Shown here in pieces: positions 1-5,128 of a stretch of 5,166 nt of DNA (positions are counted from its first letter, which is position 1; each line of letters begins with the position of its first letter). The DNA is taken from positions 1 through 5,166 of the forward strand of contig DKOD01000065.1 of NCBI GenBank assembly GCA_002469865.1, given 5' to 3'. The DNA is from Alphaproteobacteria bacterium UBA7371 (GTDB lineage: Bacteria; Pseudomonadota; Alphaproteobacteria; UBA8317). The translations under genes and the position numbers were made by a program. Below the pieces are notes generated by a model. That model ran no database searches. It had not been told where the DNA came from and worked only from the letters and a program-made list of their open reading frames with translations.

Positions 1-250
1 CATGCTCGTGCCCCCGGACAAGGTCTTAACTTCTGCTCAGGATGTCGCCCAGAAATTGTCGCATGGACCAAGAACAGCCGCCATGAATGGGAAGAGATTA
101 TTGGCCCAAGCATTAACGTCCCCTTTGGATGAGCAACTTAATCATGAAGCACACCACGTCGCCGAGGCGCTGGGTCATCAGGAAGGACGGGAGGGGATAT
201 CGGCTTTTTTGGAAAAACGACGACCCAATTTTAAAGGCCGCCAGTCATAA
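1..250 (+). CDS. Enoyl-CoA hydratase/isomerase (crotonase) family protein, C-terminal part only
   Basis: This is the last 82 codons of a crotonase-superfamily gene whose 5' part lies outside the window. The reading frame is open back to base 2, so the ATG there is internal rather than a start. The visible protein begins at the strand/helix junction after the core domain (VPPDKVL, as in GLVNxVVPxDxL of the family). It then forms the C-terminal helical region and ends in the family tail EGISAFLEKRRPNFKG, the usual EGxxAFLEKRxPxF signature. The CoA-binding oxyanion-hole segments and catalytic residues are upstream and cannot be judged, so hydratase, isomerase or related activity is open. The gene ends at TAA 248-250 and overlaps the convergent phosphatase gene by 6 bp. 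Its tail resembles that of the second crotonase in the window, which is expected for the superfamily and does not by itself show recent duplication. Confidence 0.88.
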   Translation, partial: MLVPPDKVLTSAQDVAQKLSHGPRTAAMNGKRLLAQALTSPLDEQLNHEAHHVAEALGHQEGREGISAFLEKRRPNFKGRQS

Positions 251-790
251 ATTTTTGTATGAGGGCAATGTGATTGGCTCGGACGTCCCTGTCGCAAGAT
301 CAAACAACACGCCCTGACCAGAACCGACACCACGCCCAGTGATGGCACTGATGGTGACCTGATGGGTCACCATGATAACCAAGCCACCGTCACGTGGCAG
401 ACCCGCAAGCTTGGCTTCAAGTGCGTTGAGATACACACCCTTTTTGCCAGGTTTTGTAAAAAAAGAATTCAAACCAAGAAAGTCTTCAACAGGCCCAATA
501 TTCATCAATTCTGCTGTTTCGCGGCAGCGGCACCACTGGCTGGTATAAATGGGATGGGACCAATTGACGAATTGGGACTTGATGAAGGTGCCTATGTTTC
601 GGGATTGTTGGCGACCACGCTCATCAAGATTTCGTTGGGTGCTACAATCATTGACCTTAAAATTTCCTGGGTCACCCATGCCTGGGGCAAGGGCATGGCG
701 GATGAACAAGACCTTGCCCTTTACGTCTTCAACAGCATTGGCAGGTACGGCAGCAAAAATCAGACATAAGGATATGATGATCAAACGCAT
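245..790 (-). CDS. Exported histidine phosphatase superfamily protein (phosphoglycerate mutase-like fold)
   Basis: This encodes a 181-residue protein. Residues 1-19 form a clear Sec signal peptide: MR, a hydrophobic run LIIISLCLIFAAV, then PANA with likely cleavage after Ala19, so it probably acts in the periplasm. The mature part carries the branch-1 histidine phosphatase landmarks. VLFIRHALAPG holds Arg31 and the phospho-accepting His32 (RHA replaces the usual RHG). DCSTQRNLDERGR lies at 48-60. SQWCRCRETA at 84-93 contains the phosphate-binding Arg88. MVTHQVTISAITG contains the second histidine, His143. The length matches the short bacterial phosphatase members rather than mutases. The substrate cannot be told from sequence. 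The ATG at 790 is preferred over an in-frame ATG at 946 because it begins the signal peptide and has a strong GAAGGAG at the right distance. The gene is convergent with the upstream crotonase and transcribed away from the decarboxylase. Fold and export are confident; physiological role is unknown. Confidence 0.88.
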   Translation of the reverse strand: MRLIIISLCLIFAAVPANAVEDVKGKVLFIRHALAPGMGDPGNFKVNDCSTQRNLDERGRQQSRNIGTFIKSQFVNWSHPIYTSQWCRCRETAELMNIGPVEDFLGLNSFFTKPGKKGVYLNALEAKLAGLPRDGGLVIMVTHQVTISAITGRGVGSGQGVLFDLATGTSEPITLPSYKNL

Positions 791-796
791 GAATGG

Positions 797-803
797 CTCC
801 TTC
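797..803 (-). promoter_or_regulatory. Ribosome binding site of the histidine phosphatase gene
   Basis: On the minus strand the sequence reads GAAGGAG, six bases before the ATG at 790. This near-consensus Shine-Dalgarno site decides the start. The alternative ATG at 946 would add 52 residues with no family resemblance in front of the signal peptide. Confidence 0.8.
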
Positions 804-905
804 ACATAGAGGCAAAAAATAGGCCCCGCGTCAGGAATTTCCATTGCTGAAAACCGATCTTTTGGATATGGCGATTTCACCCGTATCGTGCGTGCCCATC
901 GCTGG

Positions 906-932
906 GAAACAAATACAGCTTTTATTTGTTTC
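906..932. repeat. Perfect 10-bp inverted repeat with 7-bp spacer
   Basis: GAAACAAATA at 906-915 is exactly mirrored by TATTTGTTTC at 923-932 around the spacer CAGCTTT. It lies in the non-coding stretch between the phosphatase and decarboxylase genes, about 115 bp before the phosphatase start and 150 bp before the decarboxylase start. The arms are AT-rich and no T-run follows on either strand beyond the stem itself. It therefore looks more like a dimeric-regulator operator than an intrinsic terminator. The regulator is not in the window and which gene it would control is unknown. Confidence 0.55.
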
Positions 933-960
933 ATGACTGGCGACAAGCAACGACGTAGAG

Positions 961-1082
961 GGCTCCCTGTCCGAAATGGTTCGGCGGGAAGGCAACTACA
1001 TCATTGCTCTGGCATCATGCTGTCTTCGGGGGGCATGCCCATGCCATCAAGATTGCGTTAATATTTTGGGGATGTGAGGGGC
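961..1082 (+). ncRNA. Candidate structured 5' leader RNA of the decarboxylase gene (speF-type leader possible)
   Basis: Two hairpins can be drawn by eye. Hairpin 1 pairs TCCC 964-967 with GGGA 986-989 and CCGAA 971-975 with TTCGG 980-984, around the tetraloop ATGG. Hairpin 2 pairs TGGCAT 1010-1015 with ATGCCA 1041-1046 and ATGC 1017-1020 with GCAT 1033-1036. The linker 990-1009 is unpaired in this model. CATGCCC at 1034-1040, and again CATGCC at 1040-1045, are complementary to GGGCATG at 1079-1085, which carries the ribosome-binding purines and the start codon, so alternative folds could expose or hide the start. It is known that a cis-regulatory RNA named speF occurs upstream of ornithine decarboxylase genes in alphaproteobacteria; the position and gene fit. 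I cannot confirm family membership by eye, and the boundaries are approximate. It might instead be an unrelated leader or an operator region. Confidence 0.45.
1030..1040. repeat. GC-rich perfect palindrome GGGCATGCCC in the decarboxylase leader
   Basis: GGGCATGCCC at 1031-1040 is its own reverse complement. Its left part, GGGGCATG at 1030-1037, is repeated exactly at 1078-1085 over the decarboxylase ribosome-binding site and ATG. It could be an operator half-site pair, but its match to the start region makes a role in leader RNA pairing at least as likely. Confidence 0.5.
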
Positions 1083-1085
1083 ATG
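1076..1085 (+). promoter_or_regulatory. Ribosome-binding and start region of the decarboxylase gene, close-spaced
   Basis: GAGGGG at 1076-1081 lies only two bases before the ATG at 1083 (GAGG alone leaves three), which is unusually tight. A GTG at 1074, in the same frame, would add three residues (MRG) and is preceded by GGGG two bases upstream. Neither start has ideal spacing. The ATG is preferred, and its GGGCATG context is what the upstream CATGCCC could pair with. Confidence 0.45.
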
Positions 1086-2258
1086 AACAGGACTTTAGAA
1101 GCAGCATTGCATGGCCGTGAGATCAACACACCTTGTTTGGTGTTGGACATTCCGCGCGTTGGTGCCAATTACCGAAATTTTGCCCATGCCATGGACGGCA
1201 TGGATGTGTATTACGCCGTTAAGGCAAACCCACATCCTGCCATTTTGCAATGTTTGGCTGATGCAGGGTGTAATTTTGATTGTGCCTCCAGGGAAGAAGT
1301 TGAAATGGTCCTTCGCACCGGGGCGGGTGCGCAACAGATTTCCTTTGGCAGCACCATGAAAAAAGCCAAAGATATTGCTGAAACTTTTGCCTTAGGTGTG
1401 AGGCTCTATGCCTTTGATGCAGAAGAAGAGGTTCACAAGCTTGCAGCCAATGCCCCTGGTGCAGACGTGTTCTGCCGTATCCTGACCAATCCAGATGGCG
1501 CCGGTGCCCTTTGGCCTTTGACCCGAAAATTTGGCTGCGATGATGAAATGGCCATATCTCTTTTGGAGCTTGCTAAACAATTGGGGTTGAACCCACGTGG
1601 TGTGTCATTTCATGTGGGCTCCCAACAGACCAATATGGCTGCATGGGATGCTGCCATCCGCCAAGCATTTGGAATTTTTGAAGAATTGGACACCAAGGGC
1701 ATAGGCTTGGATTTGGTCAATATTGGGGGCGGCTTTCCCACCGATTTTGGTGATGGAGAAACACCTTCATTTCATGAATATGGTGCCAGCATTAATGACG
1801 GTTTGATGCATTATTTTGGCGACCGAAAATTGCGTATTATTGCAGAACCTGGTCGTGCCATCGTTGGCGATGCTGGAATTATTGCCAGTGAGGTCGTGCT
1901 TGTTTCCCGCAAGGCACGCCATGACAGCTACCGATGGGTGTATATTGATATTGGCAAATATCATGGTCTTGCAGAAACAGAGGATGAGGCGATCCGCTAT
2001 CACGTGAATGCACCCATGGTTTCTGGTGACTTAAGCCCCACGATCTTGGCTGGGCCGACTTGTGACTCGGTCGATACCATGTATGAAAAAAACCCCGTGC
2101 CCTTGCCCGAAGGCCTAAAAGCCGGAGACATGGTCTATCTCCATGACACAGGCGCCTATACCAGCACCTATTCATCGGTTGGTTTTAATGGTTTTCCGCC
2201 ACTTGATGTGAAGTTGCTCGATGAGATTTTGGGGGAAAATCTTAGGAAATATCCTTAG
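1083..2258 (+). CDS. Ornithine (or lysine/ornithine) decarboxylase, PLP fold type III
   Basis: This 391-residue pyridoxal-phosphate enzyme has the alanine-racemase-like barrel and C-terminal beta domain. It removes the carboxyl group from L-ornithine (possibly also L-lysine) to give putrescine (or cadaverine), the entry to polyamine synthesis in the cytosol. Visible landmarks in order, numbered from the ATG at 1083: YYAVKAN with Schiff-base Lys47; NFDCAS 64-69; WPLTRKFGC at 144-152; SFHVGSQ with His177; NIGGGFP, glycine loop 215-217; EPGRAIV 255-261 for the cofactor phosphate; GPTCDSVD 324-331 with the catalytic Cys327; and DTGAYT 355-360. The CDxxD pattern, instead of CESGD, excludes diaminopimelate decarboxylase. 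The overall pattern (IDIGKYHGLAET..AIRYHV) is that of the short alphaproteobacterial ornithine decarboxylases. A GTG at 1074 is an alternative start. The stop overlaps convergent mtgA by 4 bp. Regulation through the structured leader upstream is plausible. The exact substrate preference is inferred. Confidence 0.92.
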   Translation: MNRTLEAALHGREINTPCLVLDIPRVGANYRNFAHAMDGMDVYYAVKANPHPAILQCLADAGCNFDCASREEVEMVLRTGAGAQQISFGSTMKKAKDIAETFALGVRLYAFDAEEEVHKLAANAPGADVFCRILTNPDGAGALWPLTRKFGCDDEMAISLLELAKQLGLNPRGVSFHVGSQQTNMAAWDAAIRQAFGIFEELDTKGIGLDLVNIGGGFPTDFGDGETPSFHEYGASINDGLMHYFGDRKLRIIAEPGRAIVGDAGIIASEVVLVSRKARHDSYRWVYIDIGKYHGLAETEDEAIRYHVNAPMVSGDLSPTILAGPTCDSVDTMYEKNPVPLPEGLKAGDMVYLHDTGAYTSTYSSVGFNGFPPLDVKLLDEILGENLRKYP

Positions 2259-2917
2259 GGCCAACCCCCGGCACAGGCAGCCCAGTTGCCAATATTATTC
2301 ATGTTCTTGGTGATGCGCTTACTACGCTGGTTCTGGGCGAATGGTTTGCGCAAGGAGGGTGCTGGCAAGACGGCCGCAAGCCGTGCTGCTTGATCGGCCG
2401 TTAAAGCAATGGGCTTAATGCCGTAATAATGTTGGGCAGCCGCAGCAACGCCAAAGTGGCTTGGTCCAAATTGGATGATGTTGAGGTAGATTTCCATGAT
2501 GCGGCTCTTGCGCTGAAACAGCTCCAACCACGGCACCAGGGTGTATTCTGCGGCTTTGCGGAACATGGAGCGGCTGGGCAGGAAAAATAGGTTTTTGACG
2601 GTTTGCATGGATATGGTGCTGGCACCACGTAGGCGTTCGCCATCCTGCCAATCTTCAATAGCCTCACCCAATTGTTGAAAATCAAACCCAACATGATGAC
2701 AAAAATTATTGTCCTCGGAGGCAACAACCGCCTGCACCATGTTGGGGGAAATCGCTTGCAAATCCACCCATTCTTGGGACGCATTTTTTGTTGCCAGCCA
2801 CAAAGGCGTGGTTGGCGGATCCACAAAACGAAGCAAGGCCAAATAAGTGACCGCAAGCCCATAGGGTATCAGAAGGACCAGCATGATAACGAGTGCTGGT
2901 CGGCGCCAATTGGTCAT
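2255..2917 (-). CDS. mtgA: Monofunctional biosynthetic peptidoglycan transglycosylase
   Basis: This 220-residue inner-membrane protein of the GT51 family polymerises lipid II into glycan strands without a transpeptidase domain. Residues 8-29 form a single N-terminal membrane anchor, placing the catalytic domain in the periplasm. The GT51 motifs follow in order: SEDNNFCHHVGFD 67-79 with the catalytic base Glu68; RGASTISMQTVKNLFF 97-112; RKAAEYTL 120-127 with the second conserved Glu124; RKSRIMEIYLN 136-146; and FGVAAAAQHYYGIKP after that. Length and C-terminal end (SKRITKNMNNIG) match MtgA rather than a truncated class A penicillin-binding protein. The ATG at 2917 is chosen because AAAGGA precedes it by five bases. 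An ATG at 2956 would add 13 polar residues and lacks a well-placed site. It is convergent with the decarboxylase gene (4-bp overlap) and divergent from the crotonase operon, so it is probably transcribed alone. Residues CAGGWP at the very end are an unremarkable extension. Confidence 0.95.
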   Translation of the reverse strand: MTNWRRPALVIMLVLLIPYGLAVTYLALLRFVDPPTTPLWLATKNASQEWVDLQAISPNMVQAVVASEDNNFCHHVGFDFQQLGEAIEDWQDGERLRGASTISMQTVKNLFFLPSRSMFRKAAEYTLVPWLELFQRKSRIMEIYLNIIQFGPSHFGVAAAAQHYYGIKPIALTADQAARLAAVLPAPSLRKPFAQNQRSKRITKNMNNIGNWAACAGGWP

Positions 2918-2922
2918 GTTGG

Positions 2923-2928
2923 TCCTTT
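2923..2928 (-). promoter_or_regulatory. Ribosome binding site of mtgA
   Basis: The minus strand reads AAAGGA, five to six bases before the ATG at 2917. It favours this start over the in-frame ATG at 2956, whose nearest purine-rich match (AGGAAG) is more than ten bases away. Confidence 0.65.
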
Positions 2929-2999
2929 GCACGATGACATCATTACCAATGGACATCTTGGCATTCTTGGTGCTTCCTGTCAGGGCAGAAGATGCAAAA

Positions 3000-3005
3000 A
3001 GGGGG
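3000..3005 (+). promoter_or_regulatory. Ribosome binding site of the ECHDC3-like crotonase gene
   Basis: The run AAAAAGGGGGGAGT directly precedes the ATG at 3010. AGGGGG at 3000-3005 gives a four-base spacer. The in-frame ATG at 2992 lies inside this purine-rich block's upstream flank and has only AGGG at 2982-2985, so the 3010 start is preferred. Confidence 0.5.
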
Positions 3006-3009
3006 GAGT

Positions 3010-3795
3010 ATGTCGGAAGAATTCATCAAATTGTCCCATCATGATGGCGGCATCGCAGAATTGAGGCTCGCCAATGGGCCAAAGCGCAACCCATTATCCT
3101 CAGAAGTGCTCTCCCACATGGGCGGGCTGTTGGATGAGGTTGCAACAGATCAGAAAGTTGGTGCTTTGCTCATCACCCATGATGGCCCAGCATTTTCTGC
3201 TGGCCATGATTTGAAGGAATTGCGCGCAAATCGTGATGATTCCCAATTTGTGGCGGATCTTTTTGCCCAATGTTCGGTGGTGATGAAGAAAATTGTTCGC
3301 CTTCCAAAGCCTGTGATTGCTCTTGTCGATGGCATCGCCACGGCTGCTGGTTGTCAGATGGTGGCGTCATGCGATTTGGCTTTTGCCAGTCGGGCGGCTG
3401 AATTTGGGACGCCTGGTGTCAAAATTGGGCTCTTTTGCTCCACGCCCATGGTGGCCTTATCTCGGAAAGTTGGCCGCAACACAGCCATGGAAATGCTGCT
3501 CACCGGGCGCCATTTGGGTGCGGAAGAAGCTGCCCAAAAGGGCCTGATCAACGGGGTGGTTGAAGCAGAAAAGCTTCAGGCCCATGGCCTTGATATTGCC
3601 AGGTTGATTGCCTCTTTCTCCCACAACACCTTGGCGATAGGCAAAGAAGCCTTTTACCGTCAGATTGAGATGGATCTTGATGATGCTTATGATTATGCGA
3701 GCCAAGTCATGGCCCATAATATGGGGTTGGATGATGCCAGCGAGGGAATTTCTGCTTTCTTAGAAAAGCGCCAACCATCTTGGAAAAACCAATAG
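3010..3795 (+). CDS. ECHDC3-like enoyl-CoA hydratase/isomerase family protein lacking both catalytic glutamates
   Basis: This 261-residue crotonase-fold protein is expected to bind an acyl-CoA thioester. The fold is shown by GGIAELRLANGPKRNPLS near the start, the first oxyanion-hole loop FSAGHDLKEL 62-71, the second at TAAGCQ 111-116, and the tail EGISAFLEKRQPSW. Rat mitochondrial enoyl-CoA hydratase uses Glu144 (in GGGCE) and Glu164 (in GQPE). Here the matching residues are Gln116 (AAGCQ) and Gly136 (GTPG), so classical hydration is unlikely. The run from CQMVASCD through TPGVKIGLFCSTP to GRNTAMEMLLTGR closely resembles human ECHDC3 and its bacterial relatives, which share these changes, so the gene looks like an intact family member, not a decayed one. 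Reaction and substrate are unknown. It is followed after 10 bp by the aminotransferase gene, so the two are almost certainly co-transcribed. An ATG at 2992 would add six residues. Confidence 0.92.
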   Translation: MSEEFIKLSHHDGGIAELRLANGPKRNPLSSEVLSHMGGLLDEVATDQKVGALLITHDGPAFSAGHDLKELRANRDDSQFVADLFAQCSVVMKKIVRLPKPVIALVDGIATAAGCQMVASCDLAFASRAAEFGTPGVKIGLFCSTPMVALSRKVGRNTAMEMLLTGRHLGAEEAAQKGLINGVVEAEKLQAHGLDIARLIASFSHNTLAIGKEAFYRQIEMDLDDAYDYASQVMAHNMGLDDASEGISAFLEKRQPSWKNQ

Positions 3796-3798
3796 GAG
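3794..3798 (+). promoter_or_regulatory. Ribosome binding site of the aminotransferase gene, overlapping the upstream stop codon
   Basis: AGGAG at 3794-3798 shares two bases with the TAG stop (3793-3795) of the crotonase gene and sits seven bases before the ATG at 3806. Ribosomes ending on the first gene would be placed on this site, which supports translational coupling within one operon. Confidence 0.75.
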
Positions 3799-3805
3799 TA
3801 AGTCC

Positions 3806-5125
3806 ATGGATCAGTTCCAAAATAATGATCTTGATGCTTTTTGGATGCCGTTCACGGCCAACCGGGATTTTAAAGAAAATCCCCGCATGCTGGTGTCAGC
3901 AGATGGCCTCTATTATCGTGAGAGCGAGGGTCGTCGAATTCTTGATGCCGCCGCAGGCCTTTGGTGTGTCAATGCGGGCCACAACCATCCCAAAATTAAA
4001 AAGGCTATTACTGATCAATTGGACGAATTGGATTACGCCCCCAATTTTCAATTTGGCCATCCATTGGCCTTTAAGCTTGCCAACAAATTAAAACAATTTT
4101 TCCCTGGTGATCTTAACCATGCCTTCTTCACCTCATCGGGCTCAGAATCGGTTGATACCGCCCTTAAGATTGCCTTGGCATACCAACGGGCAAAGGGGCA
4201 GGGTTCCCGGACAAGGTTAATTGGGCGTGAGCGTGGTTATCATGGCACGGGCTTTGGCGGCATCTCTGTGGGGGGGATTGTCAAAAACCGCATGTATTTT
4301 GGGTCCTTGCTGGCGGGCGTGGACCATCTGCGCCACACCTATCAGCCAGAGCATGGTCGCTTCATCAAGGGGCAGCCTTCCCATGGTGCAGAATTGGCCG
4401 ATGATTTGCTTCGTCTTATCGCCCTTCATGATGCCTCAACAATCGCTGCGGTGATTGTCGAGCCCATGGCGGGGTCCACAGGCGTGCTCATTCCTCCTTT
4501 GGGCTATTTGGAACGCCTCCGTGAAATCTGCGACCAACATGGTATTTTGCTTATTTTTGACGAGGTGATTTCAGCCTATGGGCGGTTGGGTTACACCTCA
4601 GCTGCCGAGCGGCTGAATGTTATTCCTGACCTCATGGCCACGGCCAAAGGCCTGACCAATGGCGTGGTGCCCATGGGCGCGGTCATGGCCCGCCAACATA
4701 TTTATGACACCATGATGGAGCAAGCCGATGCACCTATCGAATTGTTTCATGGCTATACCTATTCAGGTCATCCCCTGGCCTGTGCTGCGGCATTGGCAAC
4801 AATCGCGGCATATGAAGAAGAAAAGATGTTTGACCATGCTGCCCGCCAAGAAGAGGTCTTTGCCCGCCATGTTCACGGTTTGCAGGATGCCCGTCATGTT
4901 GCCGACATCAGAAGTTGGGGCTTGGTGGCTGGTATCGAACTTCATCCAAGAGAGGGGGCTGTTGGTGCTCGGGGCATGGCGCTTATGAAAGCCTGTTATG
5001 CCCATGGGGTTATGGTGCGCTTCTCCGGGGATATTATCGCACTCTCGCCACCATTGATGATTGGGGAGGAAGAAATTATCTCCATGGTGGCGACCATCCG
5101 CAAGAGCCTAGATGAGGTAGAATAA
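3806..5125 (+). CDS. Omega-amino acid--pyruvate aminotransferase (beta-alanine:pyruvate transaminase), class III
   Basis: This 439-residue cytosolic PLP enzyme transfers the terminal amino group of beta-alanine or similar omega-amino compounds to pyruvate, giving malonate semialdehyde (or another aldehyde) and alanine. The N-terminus LDAFWMPFTANRDF and GLWCVNAGHNHP are typical of the Pseudomonas omega-APT subgroup. Further landmarks are SSGSE 110-114 for the cofactor phosphate, RGYHG with Tyr145 stacking on the ring, IVEPMAGSTGV with Glu219, LLIFDEVIS with Asp252 bonding the pyridine nitrogen, and ATAKGLTNG with Schiff-base Lys281. HGYTYSGHP follows, then VRFSGD with Arg405 matching the substrate-carboxylate arginine. 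The full family length is present with no lesion. It is the second gene of the operon, 10 bp after the crotonase gene and 3 bp before the next start. Related class III enzymes also take diamines or taurine-like donors, so the true donor is open. A link to the diamine from the nearby decarboxylase is possible but inferred. Confidence 0.93.
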   Translation: MDQFQNNDLDAFWMPFTANRDFKENPRMLVSADGLYYRESEGRRILDAAAGLWCVNAGHNHPKIKKAITDQLDELDYAPNFQFGHPLAFKLANKLKQFFPGDLNHAFFTSSGSESVDTALKIALAYQRAKGQGSRTRLIGRERGYHGTGFGGISVGGIVKNRMYFGSLLAGVDHLRHTYQPEHGRFIKGQPSHGAELADDLLRLIALHDASTIAAVIVEPMAGSTGVLIPPLGYLERLREICDQHGILLIFDEVISAYGRLGYTSAAERLNVIPDLMATAKGLTNGVVPMGAVMARQHIYDTMMEQADAPIELFHGYTYSGHPLACAAALATIAAYEEEKMFDHAARQEEVFARHVHGLQDARHVADIRSWGLVAGIELHPREGAVGARGMALMKACYAHGVMVRFSGDIIALSPPLMIGEEEIISMVATIRKSLDEVE

Positions 5126-5128
5126 CCC

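Larger units (their letters stand above)
2918..3009. promoter_or_regulatory. Divergent spacer between mtgA and the crotonase-aminotransferase operon
   Basis: Both flanking genes start here and point away from each other, so promoters for mtgA and for the 3010-5166 operon are expected within these 92 bp or just inside the flanking genes. I find no convincing paired -35/-10 boxes on either strand. TTGGCA at 2958-2963 is a possible -35-like hexamer on the plus strand but has no good -10 partner. The assignment rests on gene orientation only. Confidence 0.3.

Noticed and set aside
2..250. ATG at base 2 as a genuine start of a small 82-residue protein
   Set aside because: The protein is only the C-terminal part of a crotonase, so the ATG is internal and the gene begins outside the window.
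180..250. Recent duplication between the two crotonase genes, suggested by nearly identical protein tails (EGISAFLEKR)
   Set aside because: The tail is a general crotonase signature and the nucleotide sequences differ at many positions; no repeat at DNA level extends beyond it.
362..769. Open frame on the plus strand inside the phosphatase gene
   Set aside because: It lies opposite a gene with clear family motifs, has no recognisable protein features and no convincing ribosome-binding site; it is a shadow frame.
791..946. N-terminal 52-residue extension of the histidine phosphatase from an ATG at 946
   Set aside because: The signal peptide begins at the ATG at 790, which has a strong ribosome-binding site. 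The extension has no family resemblance and runs through the inverted repeat at 906-932.
1053..1070. TAATAT at 1059-1064 as a -10 box of the decarboxylase promoter
   Set aside because: It matches four of six consensus bases, has no -35 partner at a proper distance, and would place transcription start almost at the start codon, which conflicts with the structured leader.
1879..2175. 98-codon minus-strand frame within the decarboxylase
   Set aside because: It is the antisense of conserved decarboxylase motifs and has an Arg/His/Pro-rich composition typical of a shadow frame.
2401..2862. 153-codon minus-strand frame overlapping mtgA
   Set aside because: It is rich in Trp, Cys and Pro with no domain pattern, while the alternative frame carries all GT51 motifs in order.
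2945..2971. ACCAA / TTGGT inverted repeat in the mtgA-crotonase spacer
   Set aside because: Five-base arms 17 bp apart are expected by chance; no further symmetry supports an operator.
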